The position numbers and the translations under genes are program-made. This document shows positions 16,900 through 26,346 of a stretch of DNA of 64,000 nucleotides, piece after piece. This DNA comes from Haloterrigena sp. KLK7. GTDB taxonomy: Archaea > Halobacteriota > Halobacteria > Halobacteriales > Natrialbaceae. The stretch lies in the NCBI RefSeq assembly GCF_037914945.1, contig NZ_CP149787.1, positions 2,604,001 to 2,668,000 of the forward strand. Direction: 5' to 3'. Within the stretch, counting starts at the first letter, position 1; each line of letters opens with the position of its first letter. The notes beneath the pieces were generated by a model. It saw only the letters and a list, made by a program, of their open reading frames with translations. It was not told the origin of the DNA and did no database searches.

Positions 16900-17497
16900 C
16901 GTCCTCACCTCCGCGTTCGTGGCCGGGCCTCCTGTCTCTTTCCCCGCCGGAGACGACGATCCGCGGTGCCGGGTCGTCGGGCGAGGCGTCCTCGTCGAAC
17001 ATCTCGAGGGCGTAATCCTCCCACCGCCGGATCGGCGCGACGATCGCCTCGGGATCGCGGCCGTCGACGGCGTGGACGTACAGCGAGTTAGTCTCCTCGT
17101 CGTGGTCCAGCGTGACCGTCCCGGGCGTGATCGTGATGCTGTTGGCGATGGTCGTGACCGCCAGATCGGTTTCGACCCGCAGCGGCACGAGGATCACCTC
17201 CGGTTGGATCGGCATCCCGGGCGAGAGCACTCGGTAAGCGACGTCCAGGTTCGCGCGGACGATTTCCCAGAGGAAGGTCGCCAGATAGAGCCCGGCGGCG
17301 GGAAGCGCACGCACGCCTCGGGCGACGTCGACCCGCTCGATGTACAGCCGTCGGAAGACGAACGCCGTCGGGAGGCCGACGACCAGCCCGAAGAGGAACT
17401 GGCCGAAGAGCGCCGACGGCGACAGCGACGGTCCGCCGACGAAAATCCAGAGGACGGCGAAGACGACGCCGGCCAGCGGCCAGGTCTTGATCCGCAT
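16892..17497 (-). CDS. mnhE: Na+/H+ antiporter subunit E
   Basis: Subunit E family: N-terminal membrane helices, then 'LWEIVRANLDVAYRVLSPG' and 'NSITITPGTVTLD', the two most conserved segments. The C-terminal tail (about residues 165-201) is a charged extension. Its ATG shares one base with the mnhD stop (TGATG), typical for this tightly packed operon. Confidence 0.93.
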   Translation of the reverse strand: MRIKTWPLAGVVFAVLWIFVGGPSLSPSALFGQFLFGLVVGLPTAFVFRRLYIERVDVARGVRALPAAGLYLATFLWEIVRANLDVAYRVLSPGMPIQPEVILVPLRVETDLAVTTIANSITITPGTVTLDHDEETNSLYVHAVDGRDPEAIVAPIRRWEDYALEMFDEDASPDDPAPRIVVSGGERDRRPGHERGGEDDE

Positions 17498-19218
17498 CAG
17501 TGCTCACCCCCCTCGAGTTCGCCCGGTTCGACGGGATCGACGGCCTCGATGTACGCCTCGCTGTCCAGCGCGGCCGACGCGGCGGCGTCGGCGAACTCGT
17601 AGACGGGTTCGAAGCCGACGCCGACCGCGACGATGGCCGTCGCGAGGGCGAGGACGACGCCGACCTGCACGGCGTCGACGGACGCCGCCTCGACGGCGTC
17701 GGTCTGGGCCCCCCAGAAGCTCCGGTTCCACGTCCGCGTCGCGTAGGCGATGGTCAACAGGGAGCCGACCAGCAGGAGGACGAGCAGCGGCGCCGACTCG
17801 GCTCGAGCCGCCGCGTCGAAGACGAGGAACTTGCCGAAGAAGCCCGACAGCGGCGGGATGCCGACGAGCGCGAGCGAGCCGACGAAGAAGCCGATCGCCA
17901 GCGGCGGGGACCGCCCCGCCAGCCCGCCGAGATCTGAGAGCCGGCTCGTTCCGGTCGCCGATCGGATGGCGCCGACCGCCAGGAACAGCAGTCCCTTCGC
18001 CAGCGTGTGGTTGAGCGCGTACACCAGCGTGGCGACGATCGCGAGGTGGCGCAACTCGGCGCTCGCGGTCGTCGCCGCGATGGCGACCGGGAGGGCGATG
18101 AAGCCGACTTGCCCGATGCTCGAGTAGGCGAAGACGCCCTCGATGGAGTCCCGGCCGACGGCGCCGATCCCGCCGACGAGGATGCTGGCTGCGGCCATGA
18201 CGAACAGGACCGCGCCGATGAACGCGAGCGGAGAGTCGCCCGCGATGACGGTTCCGACGCCCGGCGCGGCGAGTTCGACCGGGACGTCCGCGTCGGCGAG
18301 GACGGTAAACGAGAGTCGGATGATCGCGTAAATGCCGACCTTCTTGGTCGCGCCGGCCAGCAGCGCGCTGATCTGTGGCGGTGCGGCCCGGTAGGCCGTC
18401 GGGATCCAGAACTGGAAGGGGACCAGCCCGGCCTTGATCGCGAACACCGACAGCAACAGGGCGAAGAGACCGACGACCGGCGCGGGCTCGAGCCCGTAGG
18501 CTCCGGGGTCGGCGAGTCGCTGCGAGAGATCGGCCATGTTCAGGGTCCCCGTCGTCGCGTAGATACCGCCGACGCCCAGCAGGAAGACGGCGCTCGCGAG
18601 CAGGTTCAACGCGACGTACCAGAAGGCCGCGCGGGTGTGCTGGGGGCCGCCGTAGTAGGCGACGAAGATGTAGCTGGCCATCAGCATCACCTCGAACCAG
18701 ACGAACAGGTTGAACAGATCGCCGGTGAGGAAGGCACCGGTGACGCCCAGCGCCAGGAAGTGAAACAGCGGGAAGTAGTAGCTGCGCCGGTCGATCTCGG
18801 GCAGCACGCGCGTCGAGAAGACCAGCGACGCGATCCCGAGGATCGCGACCATCGTCAGCATGAACGCGGAGAGGCCGTCGACGACGAGCGTGATTCCGAA
18901 CGGCGCCGGCCAGTCGCCGACCTGGTAAGTCGCGACTCCCGGCGCGTCGGGCGCGAGGACGACGTACCAGTCGATCGCCGCGACGACGACCGCGTAGGCC
19001 GCGCCGCCCGCGAGGCTCACGCCGATTCGGAGCCGCGGCCACCGGCCGAGCAGCAGGCTCCCGACGGCCGCGACGAGCACGACGAGCATCGGCGCGATCA
19101 CCAGTTCCGATTCGGAGCCGACCGGCAGCGCCGCGAGCGGCGTCGTCGGCTCGATTCCCGCACCCGTTGCCAGCGTCGACTCGAGTCGCATCATTGTCGG
19201 TAGGAGCGGCGTCGTCAT
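17497..19218 (-). CDS. mnhD: Na+/H+ antiporter subunit D
   Basis: 573-residue NuoM/NuoN-like protein with about 14 membrane helices. 'LFNLFVWFEVMLMASYIFV' carries the key Glu of the proton-pumping family, and 'IKAGLVPFQFWIPTAYRAAPPQ' carries the conserved Lys and Pro. It is a main ion-translocating subunit with MnhA. ATG 19218 overlaps mnhC by four bases. Confidence 0.94.
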   Translation of the reverse strand: MTTPLLPTMMRLESTLATGAGIEPTTPLAALPVGSESELVIAPMLVVLVAAVGSLLLGRWPRLRIGVSLAGGAAYAVVVAAIDWYVVLAPDAPGVATYQVGDWPAPFGITLVVDGLSAFMLTMVAILGIASLVFSTRVLPEIDRRSYYFPLFHFLALGVTGAFLTGDLFNLFVWFEVMLMASYIFVAYYGGPQHTRAAFWYVALNLLASAVFLLGVGGIYATTGTLNMADLSQRLADPGAYGLEPAPVVGLFALLLSVFAIKAGLVPFQFWIPTAYRAAPPQISALLAGATKKVGIYAIIRLSFTVLADADVPVELAAPGVGTVIAGDSPLAFIGAVLFVMAAASILVGGIGAVGRDSIEGVFAYSSIGQVGFIALPVAIAATTASAELRHLAIVATLVYALNHTLAKGLLFLAVGAIRSATGTSRLSDLGGLAGRSPPLAIGFFVGSLALVGIPPLSGFFGKFLVFDAAARAESAPLLVLLLVGSLLTIAYATRTWNRSFWGAQTDAVEAASVDAVQVGVVLALATAIVAVGVGFEPVYEFADAAASAALDSEAYIEAVDPVEPGELEGGEH

Positions 19219-19568
19219 TCGCGATCACCCAGCTCGGAGACGTCGAGCGTGTCGTGTTCCTCGTAGACTCGATACGACAGCACGAGCGCGAAGGCGGTCA
19301 TCCCGAACCCGATGACGATCGCGGTCAGCACGAGCGCCTGGACCAGCGGATCGGCCGTCTCGGGGACGTGGTCGCCGTGGCCCGCGAGGATCGGGACCGA
19401 GTCGGCGGTCCCCGCCGCGATGCCGCCCATCGACAGCAGGTAGACGTTCGCGGCCTGACTGATGATTGCCAGCCCCCAGACGACCCGGATCAGATCCCGT
19501 CGGAGCAACAGGAACGTCCCGAGCGCGAAGAGCGCGCCGACCACGGCCGCGAGGACGACGGCAGTCAT
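19215..19568 (-). CDS. mnhC: Na+/H+ antiporter subunit C
   Basis: 117-residue NuoK-like subunit: three hydrophobic helices with 'WGLAIISQAANVYLLSMGG' and 'DPLVQALVLTAIVIGFGMTA' (family hallmarks, each shown in part). The start ATG 19568 overlaps mnhB by four bases. A longer frame extends upstream but has no coding character. Confidence 0.93.
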   Translation of the reverse strand: MTAVVLAAVVGALFALGTFLLLRRDLIRVVWGLAIISQAANVYLLSMGGIAAGTADSVPILAGHGDHVPETADPLVQALVLTAIVIGFGMTAFALVLSYRVYEEHDTLDVSELGDRE

Positions 19569-20029
19569 TCGGCTCCCACCACCGAGAGGATCGTCAGGAG
19601 GCCACCGACCACGACGCAGTAGACCCCGAAGTCGAAGGCCAGCGCGCTGGCGATCTCGACGTGGCCGTAGATCGGGACGTGCTCGAAGATGACGAACGTC
19701 TGGGTCAGGAACGGCAGGCCGAACAGCAGCGGCACCAGGCCGCTCAGGACCGCGATCGCCAGCCCGTACTCGAAGAGCCGGCGGTAGGCCACGACGACGC
19801 GGTCCCTCGAGGGCTCCTTGCCGGGGTCGACGTCGCGACCGAGCACCCCGCGCTCTAAGAAGTCGAGTCCGAACGCGAGGTAGATGACCGCGAAGGCCGT
19901 CGTCGTGAGGACGCCGCCGATGAAGCCGCCGCCGGGGAGGTTGTGGCCCTCGACGAACAGCGAGATCGAGACGACGAGGATGATCGGGACGACCACGCGA
20001 GCGGTCGTGCGCATGACGACGGTCGTCAC
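19565..20029 (-). CDS. mnhB: Na+/H+ antiporter subunit B
   Basis: 154-residue MnhB/MrpB domain with four membrane helices and the conserved 'GHNLPGGGFIGGVL' loop. Start ATG 20029 overlaps the mnhA stop by four bases. Confidence 0.93.
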   Translation of the reverse strand: MTTVVMRTTARVVVPIILVVSISLFVEGHNLPGGGFIGGVLTTTAFAVIYLAFGLDFLERGVLGRDVDPGKEPSRDRVVVAYRRLFEYGLAIAVLSGLVPLLFGLPFLTQTFVIFEHVPIYGHVEIASALAFDFGVYCVVVGGLLTILSVVGAE

Positions 20030-22386
20030 TCGTCGTCACCTCCCGACCGCATCACGATCAGCGTCAGGATCGAGATCGCGGCCATCGCGACCACGACGAG
20101 TTCGCCCATCGTGTCGAACCCGCGGAAGTCCACGAGGGTCACGTTGACGATGTTGGTTCCGCCGCCCTCCGGGACGGCCTGTTCGGCGTAGACGCGGGCG
20201 ATATCCGTCCTCCCCTCGGGCCGGGCGTCGGTCGTGACGAGCACCGTGATGAAGGCGGTCGCGCCGACGGCCAGCGAGACGACGGCGTCGCGGGCGTACT
20301 TGCCGAGGCTGATCTCGTAGTACTCGGGGATCTCCTCGATCACCAGCAGGAAGATCAGCAGCACGAGCGTCTCGACGACCAGCTGGGTCAACGCGAGATC
20401 GGGCGCGCTCGCGAGGATGTAGAAGATGGCGATCATGAACCCGAGGATCGACAGCGTGAGGATGCCGGCGATGTGTGACTCCGAGCGTACGACCGCGAGT
20501 CCCGCGACGACCGCGACGAGCAGGACGAGCGCGACCGCGGGTGTGGCGTCGAAATCGATGAGCTCCGACGAGGCGACGGTGCCGGCCGCGGCGAAGCCCG
20601 CGAGCGCCAGTCCGCAGGTCCCCAGTAGCGTCCACGTCGCGTACGTCCGGAGCAGTCCGTTGTGGATTCGGTCGCCGATCCGGGCGCCGCCGCCGGTGAG
20701 GTTACCGACGACGGCGTCGTACCACCAGTTCGCGGCGATCGGCGGAGCCGCGGCCAGCGCCGCGTTAATTCCGCCGTGGATCCGGCCGTAGAACGGGTAC
20801 GCGGCCAGTCCGAGCGCGATCGTGACCGCGCTCATTCCGACCGGAGTGGAGTAGCTAGTCGGAAGCTCGACGTGCATCTCGTGGTGCTCGAGAGCGGTCG
20901 CGTCGAGGCCCGACTGGACGATGACGTCGACGGCGAGCTGCGGTTCGACGCTGACGACGGCGGCCAGCACCGCCAGCACGCCCGGCGCGATGACCAGTGT
21001 GGTCGACGGGCGGTGGATGTGGCCGAGCTCTTCGGGTCGGTCGCCGAAGAACAGCGAGAGAAAGCGCAGCGAGTAGAGGACGGTGAAGACGCTCCCGAAG
21101 ACGGCGACGGCGGGGTAGAGCCAACCCAGCGCGCCGATGTCGTGGTGGTGACTCGCCTCGACGGCCGCCTCGAACAGCAGTTCCTTCGAGTAGAAACCGT
21201 TGAACGGCGGAATACCGGCCATACTCAGCGCGACGATCACCGTGATGATCGCCGTGATCGGGAGGTCCTGCCGGAGGCCGCCGAGCTTGTCGATGTTGCG
21301 GGTGCCGGCCTCGTGGGCGACGATCCCGGCCACGAGGAAGAGCGTCGCTTTGAACAGCGCATGATTGAGGAGGTGGAAGACGCCGGTCTCGGCGCCGTAG
21401 ATCGACGTGAAACCGAAACCGGCGACCATCAGCCCGAGGTGACTCGCCGTCGAGTAGGCCAGCAGTTCCTTGATATCCGTCGCGGCGACGGCCATGACCG
21501 CACAGACGGTCATCGTCGTCAGGCCGAGCGTCGCGAACAGGAACAGCCACTCCTCGCCGACGAGGATGGGCCGCATGCGGCCGATGAAGTAGACGCCGAC
21601 CTTCACCATCGTCGCGGAGTGGAGGAAGGCCGAGACGGGCGTCGGCGCTGCCATCGCGTTGGGCAGCCAGAAGTGCAGGGGCACCTGCGCCGACTTGGTC
21701 CCCGCACCGATCGCGAGCAGGCCGAGGACCGGGAGGAACAGTCCCCGCTCGCGAAGCCCCTCGGCTATCGCCTCGGGGTTCTCGAGCATCGCGGCGAGGT
21801 TGAATGCGGCGTCGGTACCGACGACGTCGCCGGCGACGACCGACAGCAGGAGCAGCCCCACGAGCAGGAAGAGCCCGCCGCCGACGGTGATGAACATCGC
21901 CATCCGGGCGGCGTACTTCGAGGAGTCGTCGGCCGTGTAGTGGCCGATCAGGACGAACGAACAGAGGCTGGTGAGCTCCCAGAAGAGAAAGATCGCGATC
22001 AGGTCGGCCGCCAGCGCGACGCCGACGATCGATCCCATGAAGGCGAGCAACGCGGTGTAGAAACGGGTGAGATGGGGTTCCCCGTGCATGTACGCCGGCG
22101 AGTAGAGGAAGATGAGCGTCCCGATCCCGCAGGCTAACATCGCGAACAGCAGTCCCCAGCCGTCGAGATAGAAGCGCAGGGCGATATCGAGCGACGGGAC
22201 CCACTCGAGGCCGACGGTCCCCTCGGTGCCGCGCTGGCTCGCCAGCAGGAGGAAACTCGCCAGCGCGACCGCTACGCCGGCGTAGCCGGTCCGCTCGCCG
22301 AGGAGGCGGTACAGGACGGGCGTACAGACAGCGGCGATAAATGGAAGGGCGACGGCAGCCAGCACTACCGACAACTCTGGCGGCAT
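20026..22386 (-). CDS. mnhA: Na+/H+ antiporter subunit A
   Basis: 786-residue first subunit. Residues 1-480 are NuoL-like, with 'LFWELTSLCSFVLIG' and 'GTKSAQVPLHFWLPNAM' giving the conserved Glu and Lys residues. After about residue 600 come the extra helices of the MrpA C-terminal part (DUF4040/MbhE-like, 'ASAPDLALTQLVVETLVLL'). It is the largest ion-conducting subunit and starts the operon mnhABCDEFG. A minus-strand ATTTAAGTA box (22415-22423) lies about 30 bases upstream of ATG 22386. Confidence 0.94.
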   Translation of the reverse strand: MPPELSVVLAAVALPFIAAVCTPVLYRLLGERTGYAGVAVALASFLLLASQRGTEGTVGLEWVPSLDIALRFYLDGWGLLFAMLACGIGTLIFLYSPAYMHGEPHLTRFYTALLAFMGSIVGVALAADLIAIFLFWELTSLCSFVLIGHYTADDSSKYAARMAMFITVGGGLFLLVGLLLLSVVAGDVVGTDAAFNLAAMLENPEAIAEGLRERGLFLPVLGLLAIGAGTKSAQVPLHFWLPNAMAAPTPVSAFLHSATMVKVGVYFIGRMRPILVGEEWLFLFATLGLTTMTVCAVMAVAATDIKELLAYSTASHLGLMVAGFGFTSIYGAETGVFHLLNHALFKATLFLVAGIVAHEAGTRNIDKLGGLRQDLPITAIITVIVALSMAGIPPFNGFYSKELLFEAAVEASHHHDIGALGWLYPAVAVFGSVFTVLYSLRFLSLFFGDRPEELGHIHRPSTTLVIAPGVLAVLAAVVSVEPQLAVDVIVQSGLDATALEHHEMHVELPTSYSTPVGMSAVTIALGLAAYPFYGRIHGGINAALAAAPPIAANWWYDAVVGNLTGGGARIGDRIHNGLLRTYATWTLLGTCGLALAGFAAAGTVASSELIDFDATPAVALVLLVAVVAGLAVVRSESHIAGILTLSILGFMIAIFYILASAPDLALTQLVVETLVLLIFLLVIEEIPEYYEISLGKYARDAVVSLAVGATAFITVLVTTDARPEGRTDIARVYAEQAVPEGGGTNIVNVTLVDFRGFDTMGELVVVAMAAISILTLIVMRSGGDDE

Positions 22387-22414
22387 CTAGTTTTGATAAT
22401 CTACCGAGACGGCG

Positions 22415-22423
22415 TACTTAAAT
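22415..22423 (-). promoter_or_regulatory. TATA-like box of the mnh operon
   Basis: Minus-strand ATTTAAGTA, 29-37 bases before ATG 22386 of mnhA. It is the only promoter-like element seen before the seven overlapping genes. Confidence 0.55.
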
Positions 22424-22624
22424 CGTCGCCTTTCGGTTCCTATTCCGGCAGTCGGCAGTGGAATTGACGGCCGACGGGGCTGGAATCGCGAATCGGTCGG
22501 TGATAGCGAACCGATCGGCGAGCGAGAGTCGGTCGGCGAGCGGAACTGACCGGTAACAGGGTCGGTCGACGTGATCGCACGAGGCGACCGAGGTCCGTGG
22601 CGAGTCGACGGCAGTGGGAGCCGA

Positions 22625-23032
22625 TTACCAGCGTTCGATGCGGTACGGCCCGTCGACCGTCTCGAACCGGTCGACGCCGAGCACTCGATCCGTTTCCCGA
22701 AGGGCCCGCCGCGTGGCCGCCGCGGCCGCGGTCGCGTCGTCGACGTGGAGCGTCAGTCGACAGTCGATCGCGACCGACAGTCCGTCGTCGCCCGCGTCGA
22801 CCGCGCCGAGTTCCCTGACGTCGGCGTAGCGGACGATCGCGAGCGACTCGAGGACGTCCTGGGCGGCGACGGCCAGTTCGCCGCCGCGCTCGAGCGGGAC
22901 GTCGACCCGGAGCCTCGCTTCCGCGATGAGTTCGGTGACGGTATCGCGCTCGATCATTGCTATCGGCGATTGGGTTGCCATCGATATGTTCGCAGCGGTC
23001 CCGGTGCTCCTCTCGGTCGCGTTCGCGGTCAC
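22625..23032 (-). CDS. Unknown protein coupled to tenA, 135 aa
   Basis: A GTG start at 23032 overlaps the tenA stop (GTGA), so the gene is probably the second cistron of tenA; ATG 22981 or 22957 are alternative starts. The protein is an alpha/beta single domain with 'VRYADVRELGAVDAG' and 'VAIDCRLTLHVDD', and ends 'DGPYRIERW'. No motif was recognised. The coupling suggests a role near thiamine salvage, but this is inference. Confidence 0.65.
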   Translation of the reverse strand: MTANATERSTGTAANISMATQSPIAMIERDTVTELIAEARLRVDVPLERGGELAVAAQDVLESLAIVRYADVRELGAVDAGDDGLSVAIDCRLTLHVDDATAAAAATRRALRETDRVLGVDRFETVDGPYRIERW

Positions 23033-23688
23033 AGCTCCCAGCCCTCACGGGTGTATGCCATCTCCCAGAATCGGTACTCGAGTTTGGCGCTCGTCAGGAA
23101 CGCCTCGCGCATCGCGTCGCGTTCGCCCGGATACCGCTCGCCGCAGTCGTCGACGAACTCCCGACACCAGGCGGTGGCCTCGCGGAAGTCCTCGCCCGTG
23201 TACAACTCGATGAACGGCGTGTACCGGTGCTCCTCGTCGGCGAGGGCGGCCATGTGCTCCGCGACGTCGAGATACCCCTGCATGCACGGGTACAGCGCCG
23301 CGGCGATCTCGGCGATCGACCCTTGGTACGCGGTCCGCACGAGGAAGTCCGTGTAGGCGTGGCAGGTCGGCGCCTTCTCGACGGCCTCGAGTTCCTCACG
23401 AGAGATGCCGTAGTCGGCGGCGAACTCCCGGTGGAGGTCCATCTCGTGGTCCAGGACCTCGTGGGCGACGCCCAACAGGCGGGTCATCGTCGCCTCGTCG
23501 CGGGCTTTCGCGCCTGCGATCGAGAACACTCGCGCGTAATCGAGGAGATACCGGTAGTCCTGTCTTACCCAGTGTTCGAACGCCGCTTCGTCGAGGGTTC
23601 CCGCCGCGAGTTCGCGAACGAACGGGTGTGCTTTCTGTGCCGCCCAGACGTCCGCTCCCGCCTCGAGTAACCGATCGCTGAAAGCCAT
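23029..23688 (-). CDS. tenA: Aminopyrimidine aminohydrolase / thiaminase II (TenA)
   Basis: 219 residues, all-helical TenA family. The catalytic set matches the Bacillus subtilis enzyme almost number for number: Asp44, Tyr47, Cys135, Tyr139, Tyr163 and Glu204. TenA hydrolyses 4-amino-5-aminomethyl-2-methylpyrimidine to the hydroxymethyl form used in thiamine salvage. A GTTATAAAC box lies about 30 bases before ATG 23688. It overlaps the following unknown gene by four bases. Confidence 0.93.
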   Translation of the reverse strand: MAFSDRLLEAGADVWAAQKAHPFVRELAAGTLDEAAFEHWVRQDYRYLLDYARVFSIAGAKARDEATMTRLLGVAHEVLDHEMDLHREFAADYGISREELEAVEKAPTCHAYTDFLVRTAYQGSIAEIAAALYPCMQGYLDVAEHMAALADEEHRYTPFIELYTGEDFREATAWCREFVDDCGERYPGERDAMREAFLTSAKLEYRFWEMAYTREGWEL

Positions 23689-23716
23689 CTCGAGTCGTCG
23701 TTGACGGGCGGCAGAT

Positions 23717-23725
23717 GTTTATAAC
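23717..23725 (-). promoter_or_regulatory. TATA box of tenA
   Basis: Minus-strand GTTATAAAC, about 30 bases upstream of ATG 23688. Confidence 0.65.
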
Positions 23726-23949
23726 TCTGTGGTACAAGCATCTGATATTCGTGGAGATCAGTTGGACTGTCCTCGTGCTCGATCGGTAGAACCGTCACGA
23801 GACGGTCGTCTCGAGGGGATGTCGAGAGGAAAAACACGCCGGCGATGGGTCGCTCGGTGGGGGACGAGCGGTTCGGGGAGCATCGCCGACGTGCCGGGTG
23901 AGAGGCAACTCGGTGTGCCGCTGTCGGTCTGGGGAGTGTTGACAACGGT

Positions 23950-23965
23950 GCCGACGATCGTCGGC
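23950..23965. other. 16-bp perfect palindrome
   Basis: GCCGACGATCGTCGGC is a perfect inverted repeat without a spacer. It may be a regulator-binding site or the core of a transcript-end hairpin. Confidence 0.4.
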
Positions 23966-24123
23966 ATCTAATACTCCGTTGCGGGACATCATAAATTTTC
24001 TGTGTCAGTCGGATTATTTTATTGCGGTGCGGAACACGGCCCTCGGGGAGACGCGAGCGGTTCACCGACGGTATCGCATCCGAATCGCGAGTAACTGGGG
24101 GTAAAGGGAGTCGGGGATCGGTT

Positions 24124-25785
24124 TCAGAGCCGTTTGCTGACGTACGGACCGTCCTGATGGTAGCCGAGTTTCTCCCGGTAGTACTCCCGGGCGCCGATCC
24201 CGGAGATGACGCTGACCTTGTCGTAGCCGGCGTCGGCGGCGAGTTCCTCGGCCCGCTCCATGAGGCGGCGGCCGTAGCCCTTGTGCTGGTGTTGGTCCAG
24301 TTCGCCGTCGCTGCCCACCGAGACCTCGCTACCGTAGACGTGCAGTTCGCGGACGAGCGCGGCGTTCTCGAGTTCCGGCCGCACCGGATCGTTGGGGAAG
24401 CGCAGACGGCAGAAGCCGACGAGGAGGTCCCGCTCGAAGTCCTCGAAGGAGATGAAGTGTTCCGTGCCGCCGCAGGCGTCGTAGGTCATCACGTCGAGTT
24501 CGACGTTCTCGGGCGTCTCGTCGTTCATCCCGGCCTCGCGACAGCGGATGCACTCGCAGGACCAGTCGTGGTCCTCCATCCGCTTGCGGGCGAGCTGTCG
24601 GAGGTTGGACTTCCAGACGCCGGCGTCGATGAAGTCCGCCGGAATGTCCCGCTGGACGCGCTGGAGGCGCGTGTATCGCGGGATCATGTCCTTGATCTCG
24701 GCGACGAGTTCGGCGGCCTCCTCGTTGTCGAGCGGGTCGTACTCCCCTTTGTGCCACCAGTCGTAGGTCGCCGTCCCGCGGACGATCAGCGTCGGGTAGA
24801 TCTTGAGGTAGTCGGGTTTCCACTCCTCCTGCTCGAAGATTCGTCGGAAGTCCTCGAGACACATCTCCTTGCTCATCCCGGGCTGGCCGGGCATCATGTG
24901 GAAGCCGACCTTGAACGCCGAGTCCCGCAGGCGCTGGTTGGCCTCCATCGACTCCTGGACGCCGTGGCCGCGGTGCATCTCCCGGTTGATCCGCTCGTAG
25001 GTGGTCTGGACGCCGACCTCGACCTTCGTCCCGCCGAGATCGAGCATGCGATCGATCTGCTCGGGGTCACACCAGTCGGGCTTGGTCTCGAACGTGGTGC
25101 CAATGTTGCGGACGTCCGCGGTCTCGTTTTCCGCGATGACGTCCTCGAGGTACTTCCACTCGTACTCCTCGGGGTCCTGTGCGAAGCTGACCCCCTCGGC
25201 GGGTTCGGGCTCCTTGTCGACGTCGTAGTCGTTCATCGCCTCGAGGGCGCGCTTGACGAACCACTCCTGGTAGTCGTGGCTCCGGGCGGTCATGGTGCCG
25301 CCCATCAGGATGAGTTCGACCTTGTCGACGGGGTGGCCGATCTCCCGCAACTGCTCCAAGCGCAGCCGAACCTGTCCGTAGGGGTCGTAATCGTTCTGGA
25401 CCCCGCGGGCGGCCGCGGGCTCCTCGCCCGTGTAGCTCTGCGAGGAGGAGAACTCCGAGTCGGGGCCGCCGGGACAGTAGAGGCACTTCCCGTGGGGACA
25501 CCGCTCGGGCGAGGTCATGATCGCGACCGGCGAGACGCCCGACGCGGTGCGGACGGGCTTGCGCTGGAGGACCGTCTCGAGATCCTCGCGGTACTCCTGG
25601 GGCGCGTAATCGAGCAGCTCGGAGTTCTTCGGCACCTTCGGCGCCGAATGTTCCGAACAGGCCTCGAGTTTGGCCTTCTCGACCTCGTCGCGCTCGATCT
25701 CGCCGTTGACGATCCGCTCGACGAGCGTCTCACAGACCCGCTCGAACGCTTCAGTTTCGGTCGGTTCGGGCGTCTCGGTACTCAC
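24124..25785 (-). CDS. elp3: Elp3-type tRNA wobble-uridine modification enzyme
   Basis: 553-residue protein combining a radical SAM domain and a C-terminal GNAT acetyltransferase domain (about 410-553, 'HQHKGYGRRLMERAEELA'). The iron-sulfur site is 'CPHGKCLYC' (Cys96, 101, 104). Elp3 uses acetyl-CoA and SAM to start carboxymethyl modification of U34 in tRNA. No ATG fits; GTG 25785 opens 'VSTETPEPTE' and has a CTTATTC box about 25 bases upstream. The open frame continues upstream to 26151 but lacks coding character and would run into the cold-shock gene. Confidence 0.93.
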   Translation of the reverse strand: MSTETPEPTETEAFERVCETLVERIVNGEIERDEVEKAKLEACSEHSAPKVPKNSELLDYAPQEYREDLETVLQRKPVRTASGVSPVAIMTSPERCPHGKCLYCPGGPDSEFSSSQSYTGEEPAAARGVQNDYDPYGQVRLRLEQLREIGHPVDKVELILMGGTMTARSHDYQEWFVKRALEAMNDYDVDKEPEPAEGVSFAQDPEEYEWKYLEDVIAENETADVRNIGTTFETKPDWCDPEQIDRMLDLGGTKVEVGVQTTYERINREMHRGHGVQESMEANQRLRDSAFKVGFHMMPGQPGMSKEMCLEDFRRIFEQEEWKPDYLKIYPTLIVRGTATYDWWHKGEYDPLDNEEAAELVAEIKDMIPRYTRLQRVQRDIPADFIDAGVWKSNLRQLARKRMEDHDWSCECIRCREAGMNDETPENVELDVMTYDACGGTEHFISFEDFERDLLVGFCRLRFPNDPVRPELENAALVRELHVYGSEVSVGSDGELDQHQHKGYGRRLMERAEELAADAGYDKVSVISGIGAREYYREKLGYHQDGPYVSKRL

Positions 25786-25805
25786 TACACGCCTTTCGTC
25801 GCCGT

Positions 25806-25815
25806 TCGTGAATAA
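25806..25815 (-). promoter_or_regulatory. TATA-like box of elp3
   Basis: Minus-strand CTTATTC lies 21-30 bases before the GTG at 25785 and supports that start. Confidence 0.5.
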
Positions 25816-25969
25816 GCGTGTCGGACTCGCGAGTCTCCGCTCGAGCGCATCTCTCGCATCTCGGTCACCGATGTGCCTCGAGACGAGGTGAGCGATCGCT
25901 GGGGGGTGTGAAATACGCGAAAATCGGGACCGCCGATCAGAGCCGCCGCGTGGCGGCAGTGACGTCGGA

Positions 25970-26167
25970 CTAGTTGTTGCGGACGACGTTCGTCGCGCGA
26001 GGGCCCTTGGGGGCCTGTTCGATATCGAATTCGATCTCCTCGCCTTCTTCCAGGTCCGGGCCGCCGACGTCTTCCATGTGGAAAAACACGTCATCGTCCG
26101 CGTCCTCAGTCGAGATGAAACCGTAGCCGCCTGTGTCGTTGAAGAAATCAACGTTACCGTTTGCCAT
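25970..26167 (-). CDS. cspA: Cold-shock domain protein, 65 aa
   Basis: Single CSD beta barrel with both RNA-binding motifs, 'GGYGFIST' (RNP1-like) and 'DVFFHMED' (RNP2-like), starting 'MANGNVDFFND'. Binds single-stranded nucleic acids and acts as an RNA chaperone. Haloarchaea usually have several such genes; the cspA name is by family only. Divergent neighbours are absent; it lies between elp3 and the channel-UspA gene on the same strand. Confidence 0.92.
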   Translation of the reverse strand: MANGNVDFFNDTGGYGFISTEDADDDVFFHMEDVGGPDLEEGEEIEFDIEQAPKGPRATNVVRNN

Positions 26168-26346
26168 TACAAACAACTGTAGGATCGAGACCCGGATAAG
26201 GGTTCCGAGGGTCGTGATATCACGGTCGCGGCTCGCTGTGCTTCCGCAACCGCCACGCTCGAGCCCATCGTCAACCGGTGTGCTCGAGTCCGTCGACGGA
26301 AGTCGACAGTCGATTTCGGTCGCTCGAAGAACGGCGGGTCGGTCGA

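Larger units (their letters stand above)
23689..24123. other. Intergenic stretch between tenA and elp3
   Basis: Apart from the tenA promoter, no gene is supported in these 435 bases. A perfect 16-bp palindrome (23950-23965) and AT-rich runs at 23986-24025 are present. Short frames on both strands lack coding character. Confidence 0.5.
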
